DNA of 64,000 nucleotides from Streptococcus australis. Its GTDB lineage: Bacteria; Bacillota; Bacilli; Lactobacillales; Streptococcaceae. The position numbers were made by a program, and so were the translations under genes. The DNA lies in the NCBI RefSeq assembly GCF_015553625.1, contig NZ_JADNGY010000002.1, forward strand, positions 172,800 through 236,799, given 5' to 3'. Below are positions 26,332 to 37,542 of this stretch, one piece after another (within the stretch, counting starts at the first letter, position 1; the number at the start of each line of letters is the position of its first letter). The notes beneath the pieces were generated by a model, which saw nothing but the letters and a program-made list of their open reading frames with translations, ran no database searches and was not told where the DNA came from.

Positions 26332-28158
26332 TTAGTTTTTTAATGCTGCCAAGTCATTGTTTTCCAAAGCGACTTGCAAGTTTTTGCGGTAGCCAACTTT
26401 TTCTTCTTCTGACCATTCATAGAAGCGTCCCATTTCATCCAAAACAGGTTCGACAATTGCATCTAAGCTATCCCGCATGAAGAGCATGTGGTTCGTCCGA
26501 CGAAGAAGGAAGTCAACTGGGCTAAGTGCCAATTCATTGCGCATTGCATAGTGAAGTGATAATGTATCTGCTAGGCTCAATCCAGGTGCCTGTTCCACGC
26601 TATGAGCAAGGGCGAAAACCTTAGGAGCATTAGAGCCGTATAGGTTAGCTAGGTAGTGAGCTTCCTTGCTATCCAAGCCACGAGATACGCCAAGTTGAGC
26701 AAAGGCTTCGATTTCAGAATCCACGTTGGTTGGGTTAATTTCTCCACCTGATACTGGATAGGTCTTAGAGTTGATCAATTTGAACTGACGGTCGAACTCT
26801 TCCTTGAGAATGGTCAAGACACGCTCCATCGCTCCTTCAGCCATCTTGCGGTAGTCTGTAATCTTCCCACCAGCAAGGGTCAAAAGACCATTGTCATCGC
26901 GATCCAGGCTTGATCCACGAGAAACAGCAGATGGATCCAAATGTTTTTCAGAAGTGCTGCCTTCCAAGTGGCTGATTGCTGATTCAACATCTTCACGCGA
27001 TTTTTCTTTAGAAAGATAGCCTTCAACTGTTGCAATCAAAGCATTAAAGCTTTCATCACTGATAGTGCCGTTGTTTCCACCATTGTAGTCAGAAGCACTG
27101 TTTCCTGAGATCAACGGACGAAGACCAGCCCAGCTACTTTCGATATCATCGATGGTGATGTGAGCTTCTGGGAAGCGGTTATTCACGATTCCTAACAAGT
27201 AGTCGACATCTTCTTGAGTTACTGTTGGATGCTCTAAGTCGCCAGTGTAGTCCGTGTCAGTCGTTCCGAAGTAAGTTTTGTTTTCACGTGGCAAGACGAA
27301 GACCATCCGACCATCTCCAAGACCAGTATCAAAGTAGACTGGTTGAGAAACTTTGATCTTGCTTGAATCTACGACCAAGTGAACACCCTTGGTTGGACGC
27401 ATTTGTGAATGCTGCTCTCCATCGTTTGAGAGGTTACGCACTTTATCGCTCCAAGGACCAGTTGTATTAATCACCAAACGAGCCTTGATTTCAAAGACTT
27501 CATCAGTCAAGAGATCACGCGCCACTACACCTGTGATCTTGCCAGATTCATCAAAGAGGAATCCTTCAGCTTTTACGTGGTTAGCAATGAGGGCCCCATC
27601 TTGGTTGGCACGTTTGATATTTTCAATCACCAAACGAGCATCGTTGTTACGGAAGTCTAGGTAGACCCCACCTCCGACTAGACCTTCTTGTTTCAACTCA
27701 GGCTCACGAGCCAACACTTCTTCTTTGGTCAAGACCTTGTTGGCAGCTGGAGTATTGCTGACACCTGCCAAGAGGTCATAGAGGTCCATGGCTACCTTAA
27801 GACGGAAGAGGCTAAAAGTTGCCCCATCTTCATCATAGACTGGTAAGAGCATTGGGTCTGGTTTTGGAATATGAGGAGCAATTTGTTGGACCACTGCACG
27901 TTCTGATACCGTATCTGATACCACTTCTACGTCAAATTGTTTGAGGTAACGAAGTCCACCGTGGACCAATTTTGTTGAACGGCTTGATGTCCCTTCCGCA
28001 AAGTCCTGCATTTCAATCAAACCTGTTTCAAGACCACTTGCTGCTGCCTGCAAGGCTACCCCAGCACCTGTGATCCCTCCCCCGATAATCAAAAGATCCA
28101 GGGTGCGTTCTTGCATTTTCTTAATCGATAATTCACGAGTTTTCTTTGAAAATTCCAT
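26332..28158 (-). CDS. glpO: Alpha-glycerophosphate oxidase GlpO
   Basis: GlpO is a FAD-dependent oxidase (608 residues) that converts glycerol-3-phosphate to dihydroxyacetone phosphate and releases H2O2. The FAD dinucleotide motif LLIIGGGITGAGVAL is at the N-terminus, and SSRSTKLVHGGLRYL is a glycerol-phosphate dehydrogenase signature. The insertion typical of the streptococcal oxidase (about residues 355-400, with NGGNNGTISDES) is present and distinguishes it from GlpD. It follows glpK by 33 bp. Confidence 0.95.
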   Translation of the reverse strand: MEFSKKTRELSIKKMQERTLDLLIIGGGITGAGVALQAAASGLETGLIEMQDFAEGTSSRSTKLVHGGLRYLKQFDVEVVSDTVSERAVVQQIAPHIPKPDPMLLPVYDEDGATFSLFRLKVAMDLYDLLAGVSNTPAANKVLTKEEVLAREPELKQEGLVGGGVYLDFRNNDARLVIENIKRANQDGALIANHVKAEGFLFDESGKITGVVARDLLTDEVFEIKARLVINTTGPWSDKVRNLSNDGEQHSQMRPTKGVHLVVDSSKIKVSQPVYFDTGLGDGRMVFVLPRENKTYFGTTDTDYTGDLEHPTVTQEDVDYLLGIVNNRFPEAHITIDDIESSWAGLRPLISGNSASDYNGGNNGTISDESFNALIATVEGYLSKEKSREDVESAISHLEGSTSEKHLDPSAVSRGSSLDRDDNGLLTLAGGKITDYRKMAEGAMERVLTILKEEFDRQFKLINSKTYPVSGGEINPTNVDSEIEAFAQLGVSRGLDSKEAHYLANLYGSNAPKVFALAHSVEQAPGLSLADTLSLHYAMRNELALSPVDFLLRRTNHMLFMRDSLDAIVEPVLDEMGRFYEWSEEEKVGYRKNLQVALENNDLAALKN

Positions 28159-28191
28159 AATTCTTCACTTTCTATCCTACTGAAGTCTTGA

Positions 28192-29781
<1,590 letters not shown>

Positions 29782-29894
29782 TGATCATCAATTTTTTTAA
29801 GAATTTTAAAAAAATTGAGTAGATGGATTCAGAACCCTTGTTTCATAAGGATTTTTAAGACTTAGAAAAAATGAAATTTTTAGAAAAATCTAAT

Positions 29895-29940
29895 AAAAAA
29901 GCTAGGAGGAACAATTCGTTTTGAATTTGTTCTGCCTAAC
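29895..29940 (-). terminator. Terminator after the Mga-type regulator gene
   Basis: An imperfect hairpin (CCTA and CCT segments with an AACAA/UUGUU core) is followed by a six-U run on the minus strand, about 70 bp after the regulator stop. It separates that gene from glpK. Confidence 0.7.
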
Positions 29941-30009
29941 CTCAAATTTTTTATTACTTCTAACTCAGCTCAATAATATCGTAAAAGTCTCATCAAGCAT
30001 TGAATAGCT

Positions 30010-31353
30010 TTATTGACCTTCTTCTTGGTAGATCATCTGGCGAATATTGGCTAGATCGATCATATCTAAATCATATTTTAAATAATAGACAGGAATCCGC
30101 TGGGTAAGGCTAATCGGATTGTTGGTCACGATCAAATCGTAATCTGAAGCTGGATCAAAAGCTTCAATGGTAATAAAACGATTGTACTCTAGGTAGCGCT
30201 TGAGGACTTCTGTCATCCGTGTATAGCCTAAATAGCCCACTGTTAAGTCTAAGCCGATCTTAATTTGTCTCCCACTATTTTCTGCGATATAATCCATTAA
30301 CTGGAGCCACTCCCACTTGATTTTTTTATCCAGAGCTGTTCCTTGGCAAAAGATCGGAAGTTTGCTGAAGATAGTATCTGCTACTTCTCTATAATCATGA
30401 CTACTAAAGACATAAGGATTGTGGCTTTCAAGTTGGTACTTATACTTGTCTTGAAGAAGGTAGCCTGTAAAAAGATAAACCTGCCCACAAATTTGGCTCA
30501 ATTCATAGGTCACTGGACCCTCTATATACTCTCCTAAAAGCTTCTGCGTTTTCATCTCTTGAATGAGCTGCGTAGTCAAAGCCCCAATCTCTCCCCCAAA
30601 GCCTAAGATGTACTCCATAGTATGAAGCGGGAGGATCCGATGGGTGACAAGGAAAGCAAAGTGGACCAACATCTCTCCATCATCATGACTAAGGGCAATG
30701 TGTCTCCCAGAAAAGAGCTGGTCTACTCGACGAAACAAGCGTTGGTAAAAAATGTTGTCTGTATAGCCCTTCATCTTCTGTTCAATTTCTCGGAACTGAC
30801 AGGCATTGACCTTTAGTCGTTGCTGGGTAATGTGAGACCAGAGAACAAAATCCAAGCGTTGGCCTTGAGACAACTGGGCACCACACACCTCCTCTAAGGT
30901 TGCAATTTCAGTTTGTCTTTCTTTCCTGTTCAGTTCTTGTTTCCAGTCTGCACTAGCCCAAACTTTTCGTAACAAGCCAAAATAAAAATAACGAATTTTA
31001 TGTTCAGGTCCTTTCAAGCGCCCATTTTGAATTGAAAATGAAAACTCAGTTAATAATTTATTCAAGCCCGAAATATGACGCCCTAATGTCGCTTCACTAA
31101 TCAAGAGCTCCTGAGCTAATTGTTGAGCTTGAAATTGGCCATGATAAAGTAAATAGATCAATAGTTGGTACTTGATAGCATTGTCCAAAAAAGCCCGCCG
31201 AATGTCCCGCCCCTTGGTATCCGAACCTACAAGAAGGCGAAGATTTTCATCTTCTAGTTCAATGGAAAGGGCCAGCTGATTCTCTTGGGCCTTGTCATTA
31301 ATCAGTGCAAGATATTTGTTCAAGGTTGCTTTGGAAAATTCCGTCTCAGCCAT
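30010..31353 (-). CDS. Mga-family transcriptional regulator
   Basis: About 447 residues. An N-terminal helix-turn-helix region (LLISEATLGRHISGLNKLLTEF, residues about 85-110) is followed by a long PRD/Mga-like middle domain and a C-terminal EIIB-like part (LIVTNNPISL, YYLKYDLDMIDL). Such proteins often regulate adjacent sugar or virulence genes in response to PTS phosphorylation. Its position directly upstream of glpKOF, same strand, makes these genes the likely target. I use the ATG at 31353 rather than the GTG one codon earlier. Confidence 0.8.
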   Translation of the reverse strand: MAETEFSKATLNKYLALINDKAQENQLALSIELEDENLRLLVGSDTKGRDIRRAFLDNAIKYQLLIYLLYHGQFQAQQLAQELLISEATLGRHISGLNKLLTEFSFSIQNGRLKGPEHKIRYFYFGLLRKVWASADWKQELNRKERQTEIATLEEVCGAQLSQGQRLDFVLWSHITQQRLKVNACQFREIEQKMKGYTDNIFYQRLFRRVDQLFSGRHIALSHDDGEMLVHFAFLVTHRILPLHTMEYILGFGGEIGALTTQLIQEMKTQKLLGEYIEGPVTYELSQICGQVYLFTGYLLQDKYKYQLESHNPYVFSSHDYREVADTIFSKLPIFCQGTALDKKIKWEWLQLMDYIAENSGRQIKIGLDLTVGYLGYTRMTEVLKRYLEYNRFITIEAFDPASDYDLIVTNNPISLTQRIPVYYLKYDLDMIDLANIRQMIYQEEGQ

Positions 31354-31581
31354 CACTTCTGACAGACTACTTGGGGAATGCTATTGCAGATGTGACAAGA
31401 TTAAAAACTGTCCACCCTCACTTTTTTCCATTAAATCAGCTAAATGCATTTTCAGAAAACCCTTCCATTATTCTATCTTTAGAGTACCATAATTTGCCCA
31501 AAAGAAAAAACAATCTGTTTCTACCCTCGTTAGCAGAAACAAAAAGAGCCCTAAGACTCTTCTAAGTCATATTTCAAACGC

Positions 31582-32256
31582 TTATAAAGATCTGCTCTGA
31601 TCTAAGCGATTTAAGAATTCCATAGTCGGGCTGTCCTGGTAAAGTTCTTTGAGAGGAATCTTATAATAGGCAGAGATTTCGTCCGAAGTCACACCGTAAC
31701 GAATCAGGAGATTATAAATACGATTTAAATCATGACGTAATTCCTCCGTGATGAGGACATTATCTCTTGTTTCTTTTGTTTTCCAAGAATAAGATGGCAG
31801 AACTTCTTTGGTTTCTATTAAGATAGTTTGTAATAAGGTTCCCCCATGACTATTCTTCTGAGAGATATCTGCCCCAAGTTCCAACATTTTCTCGAAAACC
31901 TTGAAAGACTGGTCCGCCTTTTCCTTAGACGAATACATTTCATATTGGCCATTCCAACGTTTGATCATGCGCCTGCAGTCAAATACAGCTCGTCCACCGG
32001 CTGTTTGGATGACCGGTTGACAAAATGGATTCAGCTCTGTCGGCTCTTCAATAAAGTTAAGATCTGCCCCTCTATCAATGAGTAAGTCTGCAATATCTAG
32101 ATGTCCCGATTTGATAGCGACTTGAAGAAGGGATTGCCCTTGATCTCTTTTGGGTTTGTCACCCGAAACAGCATTGACTTCTTCTGGCTTTTTATCCAAT
32201 ATCTGACGGACGGCCTCTAGATCTCCTCTTCGCAACAACTGAAAGGTTTTTTGCAT
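31582..32256 (-). CDS. Ankyrin-repeat protein
   Basis: About 224 residues with ankyrin-like repeats (QSLLQVAIKSGHLDIADLLIDRGADLN; GGTLLQTILIETKE; KMLELGADISQKNSHGG). No signal peptide or membrane segment, so probably cytosolic protein-protein interaction. The ATG at 32256 is preferred because GGGGGAAAG precedes it; an in-frame start at 32277 lacks one. It is a single gene between the Mga-type regulator and CPBP genes; function unknown. Confidence 0.75.
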   Translation of the reverse strand: MQKTFQLLRRGDLEAVRQILDKKPEEVNAVSGDKPKRDQGQSLLQVAIKSGHLDIADLLIDRGADLNFIEEPTELNPFCQPVIQTAGGRAVFDCRRMIKRWNGQYEMYSSKEKADQSFKVFEKMLELGADISQKNSHGGTLLQTILIETKEVLPSYSWKTKETRDNVLITEELRHDLNRIYNLLIRYGVTSDEISAYYKIPLKELYQDSPTMEFLNRLDQSRSL

Positions 32257-32394
32257 GGTCTTTCCCCCTTGAATCACCGATAATCCTAACTCTGAGTTCT
32301 TCGTTAAACTAATTATATCATTTTATAGACTTCTCTATGAAGTCCTATATGTTGGAATGCGTCATTAGCTAAAAAGTTTTATTTTATCACCGTA

Positions 32395-32427
32395 TAAAAA
32401 ACCTCCCACCGAAATTAGATGAGAGGT
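32395..32427 (-). terminator. Terminator after the CPBP gene
   Basis: Ten-base-pair stem with G.U pairs (ACCTCTCATC/GGTGGGAGGT on the minus strand, 32427-32401), then a run of six U, 13 bp after the CPBP stop. Confidence 0.75.
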
Positions 32428-32439
32428 ACAACACTATTT

Positions 32440-33189
32440 CTATGATTTTCGTATAGCCACTAGCCAAGAGGATACTAAGATTTCGAAAATAACTAGAAGG
32501 ATAATCTGAGGAAGAGAGCTCTGTACCAGCATGAGGACAGCTAGACTATCAATCAGCATATGGGCAAGGATACAAGGAACAGCTCCTTTCGAGTACTCCT
32601 TGAGCGCTCCAAATAGGAAAGTATTCCCTAAAATCATCAGGTAAAAGATGAGGTAGTTGGACGAACCTGCTGTAATCCAAGGGAGTTGATAGATAGGAAT
32701 ATGCCAGAGGAACCAGACAATGGAAAGAAGCATCATTTTAGGTATAAAGTGCTTACTAAAGGAAAGATGATCTTGTAAAAACCAACGCCAACCGACTTCT
32801 TCTAGACCGCCATATAATAAGGTCCAAGGGAAGTATAGGAAGAAGGCCAAGAGGGAGTTCCCAGTAAAGCGAACGTTCATAAGCAGGATGGAGATCCCAT
32901 AATAGATGACGGGGATGAAGAAAGCTAGGATCCAAGATAGGGAACTTTCTTTTTGAAGAAAGACCTTTTTGAAAAATTCACCCAAGGAGTTGACTTCACT
33001 CAACACCAGAGAAAAGACAGCCGCCACAATCATGGGAATCAAGTTCATTAGGATAAACAGTAGTGAGGCACCCATACTACTTCCATCCGGGAAAAACCAA
33101 AGGATAACTTGCCCCACTATAAAAGTAGCAAGGAGGGCAGTCAGTGCATAACAGATAGCGACTGATTGTTTTGAAATAAATTTGCTCAT
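32440..33189 (-). CDS. CPBP-family intramembrane protease
   Basis: The product is a 249-residue multi-pass membrane protein of the CAAX/bacteriocin-processing (Abi) family. The catalytic EExxR motif is seen in GGLEEVGWRWFLQDHL, with a second conserved histidine motif in LSIVWFLWHIPIYQLP. Start at ATG 33189, preceded by GGAGG; an upstream in-frame start at 33243 lies inside the neighbour. Family members can confer self-immunity to bacteriocins. It overlaps the damaged CPBP paralogue by 4 bp, suggesting a former pair. Confidence 0.85.
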   Translation of the reverse strand: MSKFISKQSVAICYALTALLATFIVGQVILWFFPDGSSMGASLLFILMNLIPMIVAAVFSLVLSEVNSLGEFFKKVFLQKESSLSWILAFFIPVIYYGISILLMNVRFTGNSLLAFFLYFPWTLLYGGLEEVGWRWFLQDHLSFSKHFIPKMMLLSIVWFLWHIPIYQLPWITAGSSNYLIFYLMILGNTFLFGALKEYSKGAVPCILAHMLIDSLAVLMLVQSSLPQIILLVIFEILVSSWLVAIRKS

Positions 33190-33940
33190 TTTTCCTCCTT
33201 TACAGTTATATACTTCTTTCTTGCAATCATAATTGCTAAACAAATAATAAGAATTTTACTGACTAGAGATAGCCATACCTCTTCATTCACTATCATCTGA
33301 GACAAGGAATTGATACAGGCATGAGTCATGACACAGAGCCATAAATTTTTCGTTTTATGATACAAGGCCGATAAGATAAAGCAATTAGTTAGCAGACCTA
33401 CTAGAAACGGAAGCAACTGAATGACAGCTAAAGAACCATCAATGTAAAAGTAAAAAAGATGCCAGCTAGACCAGGCTAAAAAGGTGATAAAAGTAGCTGA
33501 AAGATAAGGTATTCTTTCCTCCAAAGTTGGTTGAAAGAAATAACGCCAGCCAATTTCTTCAATCCCACCAAAAAGAAGGGCCTTGAAAAAGAGCACCACT
33601 GGCAAGACCAACGATTGAGTGGTAATCTTACCACCTAAGATAAAGGGGAAAAAGTCGAGTAGCAAGAAAACAAGCACCAAACAATAATTTGCTAAACTGT
33701 CTTTGACTTGAAAAAATCTTTGAGAAGTTGTTTAAAACTAGATTGATGGTAACTAATGCTTGCAATACTGCCCCACAAAGCTGATGACAAACCACCTACA
33801 ATAACAGCAATGCTCCCCATTGGTGATGTAAAATCAACCTTGACTCCTCCTACTCTTAAAAACCAAACCAGAAGGCTGACTCCTAATACTTGACCAAAGG
33901 TTCCTAACAAATACATAGATAGGGCTTGCTTTCTACTCAT
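33186..33940 (-). pseudogene. CPBP-family intramembrane protease, split by a frameshift at a T6 tract
   Basis: Two frames together make one CPBP protein. The first 82 codons (start 33940) give an N-terminal membrane segment and run to a TAG at 33692. The second frame is open through the same area (reading QVKDSLANYC then LVLVFLLLDFFPF) and carries the catalytic GGIEEIGWRYFF and FLAWSSWHLFYFY motifs, ending at 33186. The switch is at the minus-strand T6 run (33716-33711); one more T restores a single frame. It may be a real pseudogene, a phase-variable tract or a sequencing error. Confidence 0.8.
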
Positions 33941-34001
33941 TCGTGATTCCTTTTCTATTCTTTCATCTAGTTCATGACTCTATTAGATTTGGAGCATCCT
34001 A

Positions 34002-34853
34002 CTAATCCGCATCGACCCAAAGATGGTATTGTTCACAATGGAGACATCGAAAGAGATAGCCACACATAGAACCATCCTTGACTAAGTATTCAGCCACATC
34101 CTGAAATTCATCACGCTCCTCATATTCTTCCAAAACTCGCTCTGCAATGCCCATCTCTTCCAGTTCACGAGTGCCAACTGTCCCCATATAGGCACAGTAG
34201 TCTTGGCAACAGGAGAGCCAATATTCGCCCTGCCAGCTACTATAACCTGGAGTTTGACAGAAGAGGATCTGGTCTTTTTCCTTATTCATGACCCCTTGCC
34301 AATCAGCATCTTGGATAAACTCTGCTTCAAACTTTTGGGCAGCACGACCAGTAGAAATACAAGTTGGACAGAGATGTCTTAGCTCTTCTACACAATAAGG
34401 TCTCAAAGCATAATAGACGGTGTGGTCTTCCCCACACGAAGGGCAGGTCTTAGGCTCCCCTTCCTTAAAGGAACCCGTCGCTAGTGGATCCGGATGATAG
34501 CGGAAGGTTGGCAATTCACTGACTTTCTCCTTATGAGGCTTTTTTTCTTTTTCGGTCAAGGGACGAGAGAGAGCAAAGCGATCTCCATGACTTAGACTCA
34601 TCTTTTCTAAGGTGAAAAGTTTCTTTACTTGCTTGCGATCAGACTTGTCTACTAACTCTGAGAAGAGAGCATAGGCACTGGCATACAAGCCCAACTCCTG
34701 ATACACATCCACCAAGACCTGCTTAGCTTCTGGAGTTTCCTGTACGGTCAGCCAATCTGCAAATTCATAGAGAGCCAGCACGCTGGATGAATCCTTATCT
34801 TGCGCTTGGAACTGCTTTTTTAAGTAGATATATTCTTTCATAGAATCGTTCAT
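34002..34853 (-). CDS. CbrC-family (UPF0167) protein
   Basis: About 283 residues. The N-terminal third is helical and resembles a small TPR-like region. The C-terminal two thirds match the CbrC/UPF0167 family, with FRYHPDPLATGSF, cysteine pairs CPSCGEDH and CPTC, and a terminal YLFRCLHCEQYHLWVD. The four CxxC-type pairs suggest zinc binding. E. coli CbrC affects colicin E2 tolerance; the role here is unknown. The ATG at 34853 was preferred to a GTG at 34865. Confidence 0.75.
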   Translation of the reverse strand: MNDSMKEYIYLKKQFQAQDKDSSSVLALYEFADWLTVQETPEAKQVLVDVYQELGLYASAYALFSELVDKSDRKQVKKLFTLEKMSLSHGDRFALSRPLTEKEKKPHKEKVSELPTFRYHPDPLATGSFKEGEPKTCPSCGEDHTVYYALRPYCVEELRHLCPTCISTGRAAQKFEAEFIQDADWQGVMNKEKDQILFCQTPGYSSWQGEYWLSCCQDYCAYMGTVGTRELEEMGIAERVLEEYEERDEFQDVAEYLVKDGSMCGYLFRCLHCEQYHLWVDAD

Positions 34854-34920
34854 AGAATTGCTCACTTTCGTTTTTACAGAGAATCAAATCCTAGTTTTGT
34901 TTCCTTCAGGTGATTGTATT

Positions 34921-35310
34921 CTAGCGTTGAAAATGTACTTTAAACCCATACTTACCAGCATTTTGCTTGAGTTTTTCAACCAACAGTTCATTCCGCTTGC
35001 TTTTACCGAAAAAGAAGGGAATGGTCTTTCCATTTCTGAGTTCGATATAGAAAGCATAGCGACTCCCACCACCAGCGCGACCACGGAGCAATAAGTAGGT
35101 TATCTGCTTCATCTCTTTCAATGGGATCATACGACGGCAGAAACACAAAGGCACATGAATGTAGAAGATGCCATGGTTAATATGGAAGGGCGCAAAGAAG
35201 GGACCACCACTACGTCGGCTAGCCAACCAGCGACGAACGAATAACGTAATGCTGAAGAAGCCAATAAAACCAACACTTAACAATACTGGTCCTGATCCCA
35301 AATTTGCCAT
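34921..35310 (-). CDS. Small membrane protein of unknown function
   Basis: The protein has 129 residues with one N-terminal membrane segment (GPVLLSVGFIGFFSITLFV) and a basic C-terminal domain that contains a beta-rich YAFYIELRNGKTIPFFFGK. The layout suggests a PH-like or DUF domain facing the cytosol. It lies between the CbrC-family and 63-residue genes. I do not recognise the family. Confidence 0.65.
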   Translation of the reverse strand: MANLGSGPVLLSVGFIGFFSITLFVRRWLASRRSGGPFFAPFHINHGIFYIHVPLCFCRRMIPLKEMKQITYLLLRGRAGGGSRYAFYIELRNGKTIPFFFGKSKRNELLVEKLKQNAGKYGFKVHFQR

Positions 35311-35363
35311 TCCATTTCTCCCTCCATAAATTCTAAATACACAGTAAAATTGTTGACTTGGCC

Positions 35364-35555
35364 TTAATCAGTATGCTTTTTAGTCTTGGTTAATAAGATG
35401 ATGATACCCACTAAGAGAAGAATTCCAAATCCGAAAGCAACTAGTTCTAAATCTTTTAATCCTTCAATAAAGGGTAGGACATACATACTTGATTCTACTA
35501 ATAGAAAACCGATAAGAATAAGGGCTAGAGCAAAGAAGCTCCGTTTTTTATTCAT
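35364..35555 (-). CDS. Small two-pass membrane protein
   Basis: The 63-residue protein has two hydrophobic segments (FFALALILIGFLLVESSMYV and LVAFGFGILLLVGIIILL) and a basic start. A GGAG ribosome site precedes the ATG. No function recognised. Confidence 0.6.
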   Translation of the reverse strand: MNKKRSFFALALILIGFLLVESSMYVLPFIEGLKDLELVAFGFGILLLVGIIILLTKTKKHTD

Positions 35556-35608
35556 CTTTAGCTCCTTTCCTTAGCTGGAATTCCATCAAACTTAACTAGC
35601 TTGAAATT

Positions 35609-36496
35609 CTATTTGGTTTCAACCCATTTTTCATTGTCCATGATAAAGGGCTTAGCCAGACCTTCACCCGTGTAATCTTGGTATTTGGTCTCCAAGTATT
35701 TGTAGACATCTTCTTTGGTCGCAAACTTAATGGCTTGGTAGGGCTCTTCAAAGGTTAGCTTTTCGACAAAGAGATAGCCGTCCTTAGCAGGCACCAAGAC
35801 ACCGACGTGCCCGACAAAAAGCGTGTTGCCATCTAGGTTATCATGAACGATGACAGAAAGCATGCGCGCATTTTCATTGAACTTGAAATTGGCAAAATAC
35901 TCTTCCATCTTCTTGGCATGGACCTTGACATCTGTTGTCGCCTCAGTCGGAACCCGTGAATAGAGAATGTTAAAGGCTTCCTTGTCTGCCTCATCGAAGA
36001 CCTTGCCTTTGTCAATAGCATCATTATCCACGAACAAGAGTTCACTATCCGCTTTCATCTTAGGAATCTCGATACGATTCTTTAGCAAGGTATAGCTATT
36101 GATCCGGCAGTTGGTCCCGACGAAATCGCCCTTCTGCTTGGTCCACAAGTCACTAATTTTTTCTACATTGTAGTCTGTTTTCTTGAACTTGCTGAAGTTA
36201 CCCGTCAAACCGACCGAGCCGACAATGCTATCATAGTCCGTTACTAGACCCAGAAACTTGTCTACACTTTCCTGATCCAAATAAGCAGACAAGAGAGCCC
36301 GCACTTCTTCGACGCTTTCCTTGCTATTAAGGTTGCTGTAAGTTCCCTTGTAGTGCTCCTTGTCTGAAATGGACTGCTGAACAGTAGAGCTCTCCTGCTT
36401 TTCCTTGGATTGCTTTTGATTGGTCCCACAAGCCGCTAAAGCAAAGATCGCCAAAGCACAGCTAGTAAGGAGCATGAATTTTTTAAATGGTTTCAT
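35609..36496 (-). CDS. DUF4300-family lipoprotein
   Basis: This 295-residue protein has a lipoprotein signal (LLTSCALAIFALAACGTN, lipobox LAAC) and a body with YSNLNSKESVEEVRALL and GTNCRINSYTLLKN that resembles the streptococcal DUF4300 lipoproteins. Anchored on the outer face of the membrane. The ATG has AAGGAACC upstream. No function is known; it stands alone with a gap on each side. Confidence 0.75.
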   Translation of the reverse strand: MKPFKKFMLLTSCALAIFALAACGTNQKQSKEKQESSTVQQSISDKEHYKGTYSNLNSKESVEEVRALLSAYLDQESVDKFLGLVTDYDSIVGSVGLTGNFSKFKKTDYNVEKISDLWTKQKGDFVGTNCRINSYTLLKNRIEIPKMKADSELLFVDNDAIDKGKVFDEADKEAFNILYSRVPTEATTDVKVHAKKMEEYFANFKFNENARMLSVIVHDNLDGNTLFVGHVGVLVPAKDGYLFVEKLTFEEPYQAIKFATKEDVYKYLETKYQDYTGEGLAKPFIMDNEKWVETK

Positions 36497-36660
36497 AAAC
36501 TGGTTCCTTTTCTATATACTAAGATGTTTTGTAACATTGAATCGTGTTTTGTAACATCATTCATTTCTTCTTCCTATCGAATCTCCTTATCCTATATTAT
36601 AGTTTAAAACTGACTTAGCTCCAACTATTTTTCACGAAATGAGGAAACTTTATAGGTAGC

Positions 36661-36692
36661 AAAAAAAGAGCTGGCAGACTGTCCAGCTCTTT
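36661..36692 (-). terminator. Terminator after the 36.7-kb gene
   Basis: Ten-base-pair stem AAAGAGCTGG/CCAGCTCTTT with an 8-base loop and a seven-U run on the minus strand, 15 bp after the stop of the gene at 36708. Confidence 0.88.
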
Positions 36693-36707
36693 AATGAATA
36701 ATGAATC

Positions 36708-37019
36708 CTATTTAATCTTATGTTTGTTCATCTTTTCTTCAAAGACTTCCGTCATGATGACACGCAATTCTTCCCGTTCTTTTTCAGGAAGGTCTCCTTG
36801 GCGTTTGGCCACGGCATAGAGTTCAGGATAGCGCATAGCCACACGTTCGATCGTCTTTGTTGTCGCATGCCCTCTGACAAAGAAAGGAATACGCTTGACC
36901 CATTCTTGCGGTACAAGAGCAAGCAACTTCTTCGCCGCTTCTTTATCAGAAATCTCAGCTGTACTCAAACCTTGGTTGATCTGTTCTTGTTCTTTTTCTG
37001 TAAAATCTTTTAATTCCAT
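36708..37019 (-). CDS. Small hypothetical protein
   Basis: About 103 residues, charged and helical, no membrane segment. Sequence such as LALVPQEWVKRIPFFVRGHATTKTIERVAM suggests a compact alpha-helical domain. Start at ATG 37019 rather than 37028. It has its own terminator and is flanked by gaps, so is likely monocistronic. Family not recognised. Confidence 0.65.
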   Translation of the reverse strand: MELKDFTEKEQEQINQGLSTAEISDKEAAKKLLALVPQEWVKRIPFFVRGHATTKTIERVAMRYPELYAVAKRQGDLPEKEREELRVIMTEVFEEKMNKHKIK

Positions 37020-37200
37020 ATAAATCACCTTACTCTACTAATTTCTTTACCCAAGGACACATTATACACCTATGTAGGGGAAAAGTACAACTAAAGGAAC
37101 CGAAAAATAGAGCTAAGGCAAGTCATCCCTCACTCTATCTCTTCATCGTTAAATCTTATGAAGTATATTGATTTCCGAATTACTGTGGTGCATCTTCCTT

Positions 37201-37542
37201 TTACTTTAAATAATAGTTACTTGCCTCAGTTAGTTTTTTATAATAATGATCGTAACTCTTACTTAATTGTCTAATCAGGGGAATAGCTACTTCATAGTAG
37301 TGATGGTCCATTAAAAATGTTTTCAGTTGATCTTGTATAGTTTTCATTGAACTTGTTTTGAAATCATCACTGTTCAAATAGCGATCATAAATAGTAATTG
37401 TGTCCTTATGCTCATTATGCCACTTTTCATAACTTTCTACCGCAGCTATCTTAGCTTCATTAACCTCTTTTAAGGTCTTTAAATAAATACTAGAACTATT
37501 GTCTAATCCAACAAATCTATTTTGGCATGTTCTATAGCATAC
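37201..37542 (-). pseudogene. Open-frame remnant without a start codon, downstream of the Ltp-type gene
   Basis: A 113-codon open frame ends with TAA at 37203-37201 and reads, for example, FVGLDNSSSIYLKTLKEV, then YEKWHNEHKDTITIYDRY. It has normal protein-like composition but no ATG or GTG near its start, and it overlaps the Ltp-type gene in another frame. It may be the original C-terminal part of that protein, separated by a frameshift, or the tail of a lost gene. Confidence 0.6.
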
